A stretch of 64,000 bases of DNA from Andrena cerasifolii (lineage: Eukaryota > Arthropoda > Insecta > Hymenoptera > Andrenidae). The position numbers and the translations under genes were made by a program. Under the pieces are notes generated by a model that saw only the letters and a list, made by a program, of their open reading frames with translations, was not told the origin of the DNA and did no database searches. The stretch is from NCBI RefSeq assembly GCF_050908995.1, contig NC_135133.1, positions 558,001-622,000 on the forward strand. The letters run 5' to 3'. This document shows positions 42,650-54,895 of this stretch, piece after piece. Every line of letters begins with the position of its first letter. The stretch's first letter is position 1.

Positions 42650-43690
42650 CGCCGCTGGAGAGCAGACCTGACCGGCGGCGAGGCAATACGCCGCTGGAGA
42701 GCAGACCTGACCGGCGGCGAGGCAATACGCCGCTGGAGAGCAGACCTGACCGGCGGCGAGGCAATACGCCGCTGGAGAGCAGACCTGACCGGCGGCGAGG
42801 CAATACGCCGCTGGAGAGCAGACCTGACCGGCGGCGAGGCAATACGCCGCTGGAGAGCAGACCTGACCGGCGGCGAGGTAATACGCCGCTGGGAATTTGA
42901 TTATTTCGGCGGCGAAGCAATACGCCGCTGGAGAGCAGACCTGACCGGCGGCGAGGCAATACGCCGCTGGAGAGCAGACCTGACCGGCGGCGAGGCAATA
43001 CGCCGCTGGAGAGCAGACCTGACCGGCGTGAGGCAATACGCCGCTGGGAATTTGATTATTTCGGCGGCGAAGCAATACGCCGCTGGAGAGCAGATCTGAC
43101 CGGCGGCGAGGTAATACGCCGCTGGGAATTTGATTATTTCGGCGGCGAAGCAGTACGCCGCTGGAGAGCAGACCTGACCGGCGGCGAGGCAATACGCCGC
43201 TGGAGAGAAGACCTGACCGGCGGCGAGGCAATACGCCGCTGGAGAGCAGACCTGACCGGCGGCGAGGCAATACACCGCTGGAGAGCCGACCTGACCGGCG
43301 GCGAGGCAATACGCCGCTGGAGAGCCGACCTGACCGGCGGCGAGGCAATACGCCGCTGGGAATTTGATTATTTCGGCGGCGAAGCAATACGCCGCTGGAG
43401 AGCAGATCTGACCGGCGGCGAGGCAATAGGCCGCTGGGAATTTGATTATTTCGGCGGCGAAGCAATACGCCGCTGGAGAGCAGACCTGACCGGCGGCGAG
43501 GCAATACGCCGCTGGAGAGCAGACCTGACCGGCGGCGAAGCAATACGCCGCTGGAGAGCAGACCTGACCGGCGGCGAGGCAATACGCCGCTGGAGAGCAG
43601 ACCTGACCGGCGGCGAGGCAATACGACGCTGGAGAGCAGACCTGACCAGCGGCGAGACAATACGCCGCTGGGAATTTGATTATTTCGGCG
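42650..43690 (+). repeat. ~1-kb spacer block duplicated at 54,856-55,896
   Basis: Rare variants occur in the same order at both places, offset 12,206 bp: GAGGTAATACG (42,875 and 55,081), the 1-bp deletion GGCGTGAGG (43,025 and 55,231), GGAGAGAAGACC (43,203), GCAATACACCGC (43,267) and GCAATAGGCCGC (43,427). 12,206 is 313 x 39 minus the one deleted base. The copies stop matching near 43,690. Confidence 0.8.
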
Positions 43691-46600
43691 GCGAAGCAAT
43701 ACGCCGCTGGAGAGCAGATCTGACCGGCGGCGAGGCAATACGCCGTTGGGACTTTGACTATTTCGGCGGCGAAGCAATACGCCGCTGGAGAGCAGATCTG
43801 ACCGGCGGCGAGGCAATACGCCGCTGGAGAGCAGACCTGACCGGCGGCGAGGCAATACGCCGCTGGAGAGCAGACCTGACCGGCGGCGAGGCAATACGCC
43901 GCTGGAGAGCAGACCTGACCGGCGGCGAGGCAATACGCCGCTGGAGAGCCGACCTGACCGGCGGCGAGGCAATACGCCGCTGGAGAGCAGACCTGACCGG
44001 CGGCGAGGCAATACGCCGCTGGAGAGCAGACCTGACCGGCGGCGAGGCAATACGCCGCTGGAGAGCCGACCTGACCGGCGGCGAGGCAATACGCCGCTGG
44101 AGAGCAGACCTGACCGGCGGCGAAGCAATACGCCGCTGGAGAGCAGACCTGACCGGCGGCGAGGCAATACGCCGCTGGAGAGCAGACCTGACCGGCGGCG
44201 AGGCAATACGACGCTGGAGAGCAGACCTGACCAGCGGCGAGACAATACGCCGCTGGGAATTTGATTATTTCGGCGGCGAAGCAATACGCCGCTGGAGAGC
44301 AGATCTGACCGGCGGCGAGGCAATACGCCGTTGGGACTTTGACTATTTCGGCGGCGAAGCAATACGCCGCTGGAGAGCAGATCTGACCGGCGGCGAGGCA
44401 ATACGCCGCTGGAGAGCAGACCTGACCGGCGGCGAGGCAATACGACGCTGGAGAGCAGACCTGACCAGCGGCGAGACAATACGCCGCTGGGAATTTGATT
44501 ATTTCGGCGGCGAAGCAATACGCCGCTGGAGAGCAGATCTGACCGGCGGCGAGGAAATACGCCGTTGGGACTTTGACTATTTCGGCGGCGAAGCAATACG
44601 CCGCTGGAGAGCCGACCTGACCGGCGGCGAGGCAATACGCCGCTGGAGAGCAGACCTGACCGGCGGCGAGGCAATACGCCGCTGGAGAGCAGACCTGACC
44701 GGCGGCGAGGCAATACGCCGCTGGAGAGCAGACCTGACCGGCGGCGAAGCAATACGCCGCTGGAGAGCAGATCTGACCGGCGGCGAAGCAATACGCCGCT
44801 GGAGAGCAGATCTGACCGGCGGGGATGCAATACGCCGCTGGAGAGCAGATCTGACCGGCGGCGAAGCAATACGCCGCTGGAGAGCAGATCTGACCGGCGG
44901 CGAGGTAATACGCCGCTGGGAATTTGATTATTTCGGCGGCGAAGCAGTACGCCGCTGGAGAGCAGACCTGACCGGCGGCGCGGCAATACGCCGCTGGAGA
45001 GCAGACCTGACCGGCGGCGAGGCAATACGCCGCTGGGAATTTGATTATTTCGGCGGCGTAGCAATACGCCGCTGGAGAGCAGATCTGACCGGCGGCGAGG
45101 CAATACGCCGTTGGGACTTTGATTATTTCGGCGGCGAAGCAATACGCCGCTGGAGAGCAGACCTGACCGGCGGCGAGGCAATACGCCGCTGGAGAGCAGA
45201 CCTGACCGGCGGCGAAGCAATACGCCGCTGGAGAGCAGATCTGACCGGCGGCGAGGCAATACGCCGCTGGAGAGCCGACCTGACCGGCGGCGAGGCAATA
45301 CGCCGCTGGAGAGCAGACCTGACCGGCGGCGAGGCAATACGCCGCTGGAGAGCAGACCTGACCGGCGGCGAGGCAATACGACGCTGGAGAGCAGACCTGA
45401 CCGGCGGCGAGGCAATACGCCGCTGGAGAGCAGACCTGACCGGCGGCGAGGCAATACGCCGCTGGAGAGCAGACCTGACCGGCGGCGAGGCAATACGCCG
45501 CTGGAGAGCCGACCTGACCGGCGGCGAGGCAATACGCCGCTGGAGAGCAGACCTGACCGGCGGCGAGGCAATACGCCGCTGGAGAGCAGACCTGACCGGC
45601 GGTGAGGCAATACGCCGCTGGGAATTTGATTATTTCGGCGGCGAAGCAATACGCCGCTGGAGAGCAGATCTGACCGGCGGCGAGGCAATACGCCGTTGGG
45701 ACTTTGACTATTTCGGCGGCGAGGCAATACGCCGCTGGAGAGCAGACCTGACCGGCGGCGAGGCAATACGCCGCTGGAGAGCAGACCTGACCGGCGGCGA
45801 GGCAATACGCCGCTGGAGAGCCGACCTGACCGGCGGCGAGGCAATACGCCGCTGGAGAGCAGACCTGACCGGCGGCGAAGCAATACGCCGCTGGAGAGCA
45901 GACCTGACCGGCGGCGAGGCAATACGCCGCTGGAGAGCAGACCTGACCGGCGGCGAGGCAATACGACGCTGGAGAGCAGACCTGACCAGCGGCGAGACAA
46001 TACGCCGCTGGGAATTTGATTATTTCGGCGGCGAAGCAATACGCCGCTGGAGAGCAGATCTGACCGGCGGCGAGGCAATACGCCGTTGGGACTTTGACTA
46101 TTTCGGCGGCGAAGCAATACGCCGCTGGAGAGCAGATCTGACCGGCGGCGAGGCAATACGCCGCTGGAGAGCAGACCTGACCGGCGGCGAGGCAATACGA
46201 CGCTGGAGAGCAGACCTGACCAGCGGCGAGACAATACGCCGCTGGGAATTTGATTATTTCGGCGGCGAAGCAATACGCCGCTGGAGAGCAGATCTGACCG
46301 GCGGCGAGGAAATACGCCGTTGGGACTTTGACTATTTCGGCGGCGAAGCAATACGCCGCTGGAGAGCCGACCTGACCGGCGGCGAGGCAATACGCCGCTG
46401 GAGAGCAGACCTGACCGGCGGCGAGGCAATACGCCGCTGGAGAGCAGACCTGACCGGCGGCGAGGCAATACGCCGCTGGAGAGCAGACCTGACCGGCGGC
46501 GAAGCAATACGCCGCTGGAGAGCAGATCTGACCGGCGGCGAAGCAATACGCCGCTGGAGAGCAGATCTGACCGGCGGGGATGCAATACGCCGCTGGAGAG

Positions 46601-48186
46601 CAGATCTGACCGGCGGCGAAGCAATACGCCGCTGGAGAGCAGATCTGACCGGCGGCGAGGTAATACGCCGCTGGGAATTTGATTATTTCGGCGGCGAAGC
46701 AGTACGCCGCTGGAGAGCAGACCTGACCGGCGGCGCGGCAATACGCCGCTGGAGAGCAGACCTGACCGGCGGCGAGGCAATACGCCGCTGGGAATTTGAT
46801 TATTTCGGCGGCGTAGCAATACGCCGCTGGAGAGCAGATCTGACCGGCGGCGAGGCAATACGCCGTTGGGACTTTGATTATTTCGGCGGCGAAGCAATAC
46901 GCCGCTGGAGAGCAGACCTGACCGGCGGCGAGGCAATACGCCGCTGGAGAGCAGACCTGACCGGCGGTGAGGCAATACGCCGTTGGGACTTTGACTATTT
47001 CGGCGGCGAGGCAATACGCCGCTGGAGAGCAGACCTGACCGGCGGCGAGGCAATACGCCGCTGGAGAGCAGACCTGACCGGCGGCGAGGCAATACGCCGC
47101 TGGAGAGCAGACCTGACCGGCGGCGAGGCAATACGCCGCTGGAGAGCAGACCTGACCGGCGGCGAGGCAATACGCCGCTGGAGAGCAGACCTGACCGGCG
47201 GCGAGGCAATACGCCGCTGGAGAGCAGACCTGACCGGCGGCGAGGCAATACGCCGCTGGAGAGCAGACCTGACCGGCGGCGAGGCAATACGCCGCTGGAG
47301 AGCAGATCTGACCGGCGGCGAGGCAATACGCCGTTGGGACTTTGACTATTTCGGCGGCGAAGCAATACGCCGCTGGAGAGCAGATCTGACCGGCGGCGAG
47401 GCAATACGCCGCTGGAGAGCAGACCTGACCGGCGGCGAGGCAATACGCCGCTGGAGAGCAGACCTGACCGGCGGCGAGGCAATACGCCGCTGGAGAGCAG
47501 ACCTGACCGGCGGCGAAGCAATACGCCGCTGGAGAGCAGATCTGACCGGCGGCGAGGCAATACGCCGCTGGAGAGCAGACCTGACCGGCGGCGAGGCAAT
47601 ACGCCGCTGGAGAGCAGACCTGACCGGCGGCGAGGCAATACGCCGCTGGAGAGCAGACCTGACCGGCGGCGAGGCAATACGCCGCTGGAGAGCAGACCTG
47701 ACCGGCGGCGAGGCAATACGCCGCTGGAGAGCCGACCTGACCGGCGGCGAGGCAATACGCCGCTGGAGAGCAGACCTGACCGGCGGCGAGGCAATACGCC
47801 GCTGGAGAGCAGACCTGACCGGCGGTGAGGCAATACGCCGCTGGGAATTTGATTATTTCGGCGGCGAAGCAATACGCCGCTGGAGAGCAGATCTGACCGG
47901 CGGCGAGGCAATACGCCGTTGGGACTTTGACTATTTCGGCGGCGAGGCAATACGCCGCTGGAGAGCAGACCTGACCGGCGGCGAGGCAATACGCCGCTGG
48001 AGAGCAGACCTGACCGGCGGCGAGGCAATACGCCGCTGGAGAGCCGACCTGACCGGCGGCGAGGCAATACGCCGCTGGAGAGCAGACCTGACCGGCGGCG
48101 AAGCAATACGCCGCTGGAGAGCAGACCTGACCGGCGGCGAGGCAATACGCCGCTGGAGAGCAGACCTGACCGGCGGCGAGGCAATA

Positions 48187-51100
48187 CGACGCTGGAGAGC
48201 AGACCTGACCAGCGGCGAGACAATACGCCGCTGGGAATTTGATTATTTCGGCGGCGAAGCAATACGCCGCTGGAGAGCAGATCTGACCGGCGGCGAGGCA
48301 ATACGCCGTTGGGACTTTGACTATTTCGGCGGCGAAGCAATACGCCGCTGGAGAGCAGATCTGACCGGCGGCGAGGCAATACGCCGCTGGAGAGCAGACC
48401 TGACCGGCGGCGAGGCAATACGACGCTGGAGAGCAGACCTGACCAGCGGCGAGACAATACGCCGCTGGGAATTTGATTATTTCGGCGGCGAAGCAATACG
48501 CCGCTGGAGAGCAGATCTGACCGGCGGCGAGGAAATACGCCGTTGGGACTTTGACTATTTCGGCGGCGAAGCAATACGCCGCTGGAGAGCCGACCTGACC
48601 GGCGGCGAGGCAATACGCCGCTGGAGAGCAGACCTGACCGGCGGCGAGGCAATACGCCGCTGGAGAGCAGACCTGACCGGCGGCGAGGCAATACGCCGCT
48701 GGAGAGCAGACCTGACCGGCGGCGAAGCAATACGCCGCTGGAGAGCAGATCTGACCGGCGGCGAAGCAATACGCCGCTGGAGAGCAGATCTGACCGGCGG
48801 GGATGCAATACGCCGCTGGAGAGCAGATCTGACCGGCGGCGAAGCAATACGCCGCTGGAGAGCAGATCTGACCGGCGGCGAGGTAATACGCCGCTGGGAA
48901 TTTGATTATTTCGGCGGCGAAGCAGTACGCCGCTGGAGAGCAGACCTGACCGGCGGCGCGGCAATACGCCGCTGGAGAGCAGACCTGACCGGCGGCGAGG
49001 CAATACGCCGCTGGGAATTTGATTATTTCGGCGGCGTAGCAATACGCCGCTGGAGAGCAGATCTGACCGGCGGCGAGGCAATACGCCGTTGGGACTTTGA
49101 TTATTTCGGCGGCGAAGCAATACGCCGCTGGAGAGCAGACCTGACCGGCGGCGAGGCAATACGCCGCTGGAGAGCAGACCTGACCGGCGGTGAGGCAATA
49201 CGCCGTTGGGACTTTGACTATTTCGGCGGCGAGGCAATACGCCGCTGGAGAGCAGACCTGACCGGCGGCGAGGCAATACGCCGCTGGAGAGCAGACCTGA
49301 CCGGCGGCGAGGCAATACGCCGCTGGAGAGCAGACCTGACCGGCGGCGAGGCAATACGCCGCTGGAGAGCAGACCTGACCGGCGGCGAGGCAATACGCCG
49401 CTGGAGAGCAGACCTGACCGGCGGCGAGGCAATACGCCGCTGGAGAGCAGACCTGACCGGCGGCGAGGCAATACGCCGCTGGAGAGCAGACCTGACCGGC
49501 GGCGAGGCAATACGCCGCTGGAGAGCAGACTTGACCGGCGGCGAGGCAATACGCCGCTGGAGAGCAGACCTGACCGGCGGCGAGGCAATACGCCGCTGGA
49601 GAGCAGACCTGACCGGCGGCGAAGCAATACGCCGCTGGAGAGCAGATCTGACCGGCGGCGAGGCAATACGCCGCTGGAGAGCAGACCTGACCGGCGGCGA
49701 GGCAATACGCCGCTGGAGAGCAGACCTGACCGGCGGCGAGGCAATACGCCGCTGGAGAGCAGACCTGACCGGCGGCGAGGCAATACGCCGCTGGAGAGCC
49801 GACCTGACCGGCGGCGAGGCAATACGCCGCTGGAGAGCAGACCTGACCGGCGGCGAGGCAATACGCCGCTGGAGAGCAGACCTGACCGGCGGCGAGGCAA
49901 TACGACGCTGGAGAGCAGACCTGACCGGCGGCGAGGCAATACGCCGCTGGAGAGCAGATCTGACCGGCGGCGAGGCAATACGCCGTTGGGACTTTGACTA
50001 TTTCGGCGGCGAAGCAATACGCCGCTGGAGAGCAGATCTGACCGGCGGCGAGGCAATACGCCGCTGGAGAGCAGACCTGACCGGCGGCGAGGCAATACGC
50101 CGCTGGAGAGCAGACCTGACCGGCGGCGAGGCAATACGCCGCTGGAGAGCAGACCTGACCGGCGGCGAAGCAATACGCCGCTGGAGAGCAGATCTGACCG
50201 GCGGCGAGGCAATACGCCGCTGGAGAGCAGACCTGACCGGCGGCGAGGCAATACGCCGCTGGAGAGCAGACCTGACCGGCGGCGAGGCAATACGCCGCTG
50301 GAGAGCAGACCTGACCGGCGGCGAGGCAATACGCCGCTGGAGAGCCGACCTGACCGGCGGCGAGGCAATACGCCGCTGGAGAGCAGACCTGACCGGCGGC
50401 GAGGCAATACGCCGCTGGAGAGCAGACCTGACCGGCGGCGAGGCAATACGCCGCTGGAGAGCAGACCTGACCGGCGGCGAGGCAATACGCCGCTGGAGAG
50501 CAGACCTGACCGGCGGCGAGGCAATACGCCGCTGGAGAGCAGACCTGACCGGCGGCGAGGCAATACGCCGCTGGAGAGCCGACCTGACCGGCGGCGAGGC
50601 AATACGCCGCTGGAGAGCAGACCTGACCGGCGGCGAGGCAATACGCCGCTGGAGAGCAGACCTGACCGGCGGCGAGGCAATACGCCGCTGGAGAGCCGAC
50701 CTGACCGGCGGCGAGGCAATACGCCGCTGGAGAGCAGACCTAACCGGCGGCGAGGCAATACGCCGCTGGAGAGCCGACCTGACCGGCGGCGAGGCAATAC
50801 GCCGCTGGAGAGCAGACCTGACCGGCGGCGAAGCAATACGCCGCTGGAGAGCAGACCTGACCGGCGGCGAGGCAATACGCCGCTGGAGAGCAGACCTGAC
50901 CGGCGGCGAGGCAATACGACGCTGGAGAGCAGACCTGACCAGCGGCGAGACAATACGCCGCAGGGAATTTGATTATTTCGGCGGCGAAGCAATACGCCGC
51001 TGGAGAGCAGATCTGACCGGCGGCGAGGCAATACGCCGTTGGGACTTTGACTATTTCGGCGGCGAAGCAATACGCCGCTGGAGAGCAGATCTGACCGGCG

Positions 51101-54100
51101 GCGAGGCAATACGACGCTGGAGAGCAGACCTGACCGGCGGCGAGGCAATACGCCGCTGGAGAGCAGACCTGACCGGCGGCGAGGCAATACGCCGCTGGGA
51201 ATTTGATTATTTCGGCGGCGTAGCAATACGCCGCTGGAGAGCAGATCTGACCGGCGGCGAGGCAATACGCCGTTGGGACTTTGATTATTTCGGCGGCGAA
51301 GCAATACGCCGCTGGAGAGCAGACCTGACCGGCGGCGAGGCAATACGCCGCTGGAGAGCAGACCTGACCGGCGGTGAGGCAATACGCCGCTGGGAATTTG
51401 ATTATTTCGGCGGCGAAGCAATACGCCGCTGGAGAGCAGATCTGACCGGCGGCGAGGCAATACGCCGTTGGGACTTTGACTATTTCGGCGGCGAGGCAAT
51501 ACGCCGCTGGAGAGCAGACCTGACCGGCGGCGAGGCAATACGACGCTGGAGAGCAGACCTGACCAGCGGCGAGACAATACGCCGCTGGGAATTTGATTAT
51601 TTCGGCGGCGAAGCAATACGCCGCTGGAGAGCAGATCTGACCGGCGGCGAGGCAATACGCCGTTGGGACTTTGACTATTTCGGCGGCGAAGCAATACGCC
51701 GCTGGAGAGCAGATCTGACCGGCGGCGAGGCAATACGCCGCTGGAGAGCAGACCTGACCGGCGGCGAGGCAATACGACGCTGGAGAGCAGACCTGACCAG
51801 CGGCGAGACAATACGCCGCTGGGAATTTGATTATTTCGGCGGCGAAGCAATACGCCGCTGGAGAGCAGATCTGACCGGCGGCGAGGAAATACGCCGTTGG
51901 GACTTTGACTATTTCGGCGGCGAAGCAATACGCCGCTGGAGAGCCGACCTGACCGGCGGCGAGGCAATACGCCGCTGGAGAGCAGACCTGACCGGCGGCG
52001 AGGCAATACGCCGCTGGAGAGCAGACCTGACCGGCGGCGAGGCAATACGCCGCTGGAGAGCAGACCTGACCGGCGGCGAAGCAATACGCCGCTGGAGAGC
52101 AGATCTGACCGGCGGCGAAGCAATACGCCGCTGGAGAGCAGATCTGACCGGCGGGGATGCAATACGCCGCTGGAGAGCAGATCTGACCGGCGGCGAAGCA
52201 ATACGCCGCTGGAGAGCAGATCTGACCGGCGGCGAGGTAATACGCCGCTGGGAATTTGATTATTTCGGCGGCGAAGCAGTACGCCGCTGGAGAGCAGACC
52301 TGACCGGCGGCGCGGCAATACGCCGCTGGAGAGCAGACCTGACCGGCGGCGAGGCAATACGCCGCTGGGAATTTGATTATTTCGGCGGCGTAGCAATACG
52401 CCGCTGGAGAGCAGATCTGACCGGCGGCGAGGCAATACGCCGTTGGGACTTTGATTATTTCGGCGGCGAAGCAATACGCCGCTGGAGAGCAGACCTGACC
52501 GGCGGCGAGGCAATACGCCGCTGGAGAGCAGACCTGACCGGCGGTGAGGCAATACGCCGTTGGGACTTTGACTATTTCGGCGGCGAGGCAATACGCCGCT
52601 GGAGAGCAGACCTGACCGGCGGCGAGGCAATACGCCGCTGGAGAGCAGACCTGACCGGCGGCGAGGCAATACGCCGCTGGAGAGCAGACCTGACCGGCGG
52701 CGAGGCAATACGCCGCTGGAGAGCAGACCTGACCGGCGGCGAGGCAATACGCCGCTGGAGAGCAGACCTGACCGGCGGCGAGGCAATACGCCGCTGGAGA
52801 GCAGACCTGACCGGCGGCGAGGCAATACGCCGCTGGAGAGCAGACCTGACCGGCGGCGAGGCAATACGCCGCTGGAGAGCAGACTTGACCGGCGGCGAGG
52901 CAATACGCCGCTGGAGAGCAGACCTGACCGGCGGCGAGGCAATACGCCGCTGGAGAGCAGACCTGACCGGCGGCGAAGCAATACGCCGCTGGAGAGCAGA
53001 TCTGACCGGCGGCGAGGCAATACGCCGCTGGAGAGCAGACCTGACCGGCGGCGAGGCAATACGCCGCTGGAGAGCAGACCTGACCGGCGGCGAGGCAATA
53101 CGCCGCTGGAGAGCAGACCTGACCGGCGGCGAGGCAATACGCCGCTGGAGAGCCGACCTGACCGGCGGCGAGGCAATACGCCGCTGGAGAGCAGACCTGA
53201 CCGGCGGCGAGGCAATACGCCGCTGGAGAGCAGACCTGACCGGCGGCGAGGCAATACGACGCTGGAGAGCAGACCTGACCGGCGGCGAGGCAATACGCCG
53301 CTGGAGAGCAGATCTGACCGGCGGCGAGGCAATACGCCGTTGGGACTTTGACTATTTCGGCGGCGAAGCAATACGCCGCTGGAGAGCAGATCTGACCGGC
53401 GGCGAGGCAATACGCCGCTGGAGAGCAGACCTGACCGGCGGCGAGGCAATACGCCGCTGGAGAGCAGACCTGACCGGCGGCGAGGCAATACGCCGCTGGA
53501 GAGCAGACCTGACCGGCGGCGAAGCAATACGCCGCTGGAGAGCAGATCTGACCGGCGGCGAGGCAATACGCCGCTGGAGAGCAGACCTGACCGGCGGCGA
53601 GGCAATACGCCGCTGGAGAGCAGACCTGACCGGCGGCGAGGCAATACGCCGCTGGAGAGCAGACCTGACCGGCGGCGAGGCAATACGCCGCTGGAGAGCC
53701 GACCTGACCGGCGGCGAGGCAATACGCCGCTGGAGAGCAGACCTGACCGGCGGCGAGGCAATACGCCGCTGGAGAGCAGACCTGACCGGCGGCGAGGCAA
53801 TACGCCGCTGGAGAGCAGACCTGACCGGCGGCGAGGCAATACGCCGCTGGAGAGCAGACCTGACCGGCGGCGAGGCAATACGCCGCTGGAGAGCAGACCT
53901 GACCGGCGGCGAGGCAATACGCCGCTGGAGAGCCGACCTGACCGGCGGCGAGGCAATACGCCGCTGGAGAGCAGACCTGACCGGCGGCGAGGCAATACGC
54001 CGCTGGAGAGCAGACCTGACCGGCGGCGAGGCAATACGCCGCTGGAGAGCCGACCTGACCGGCGGCGAGGCAATACGCCGCTGGAGAGCAGACCTAACCG

Positions 54101-54895
54101 GCGGCGAGGCAATACGCCGCTGGAGAGCCGACCTGACCGGCGGCGAGGCAATACGCCGCTGGAGAGCAGACCTGACCGGCGGCGAAGCAATACGCCGCTG
54201 GAGAGCAGACCTGACCGGCGGCGAGGCAATACGCCGCTGGAGAGCAGACCTGACCGGCGGCGAGGCAATACGACGCTGGAGAGCAGACCTGACCAGCGGC
54301 GAGACAATACGCCGCAGGGAATTTGATTATTTCGGCGGCGAAGCAATACGCCGCTGGAGAGCAGATCTGACCGGCGGCGAGGCAATACGCCGTTGGGACT
54401 TTGACTATTTCGGCGGCGAAGCAATACGCCGCTGGAGAGCAGATCTGACCGGCGGCGAGGCAATACGACGCTGGAGAGCAGACCTGACCGGCGGCGAGGC
54501 AATACGCCGCTGGAGAGCAGACCTGACCGGCGGCGAGGCAATACGCCGCTGGGAATTTGATTATTTCGGCGGCGTAGCAATACGCCGCTGGAGAGCAGAT
54601 CTGACCGGCGGCGAGGCAATACGCCGTTGGGACTTTGATTATTTCGGCGGCGAAGCAATACGCCGCTGGAGAGCAGACCTGACCGGCGGCGAGGCAATAC
54701 GCCGCTGGAGAGCAGACCTGACCGGCGGTGAGGCAATACGCCGCTGGGAATTTGATTATTTCGGCGGCGAAGCAATACGCCGCTGGAGAGCAGATCTGAC
54801 CGGCGGCGAGGCAATACGCCGTTGGGACTTTGACTATTTCGGCGGCGAGGCAATACGCCGCTGGAGAGCAGACCTGACCGGCGGCGAGGCAATAC
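48187..54895 (+). repeat. 3,354-bp (86-unit) tandem duplication in the spacer
   Basis: Private variants recur at exactly 3,354 bp (86 x 39): GGGGATGC at 48,799 and 52,153; GACTTGACC at 49,531 and 52,885; CCGCAGGGAATTT at 50,961 and 54,315; the GACCAGCGGCGAGAC variant at 48,209 and 51,563. The copies lie head to tail, joining near 51,541. This is a recent higher-order duplication by unequal exchange. Confidence 0.82.
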
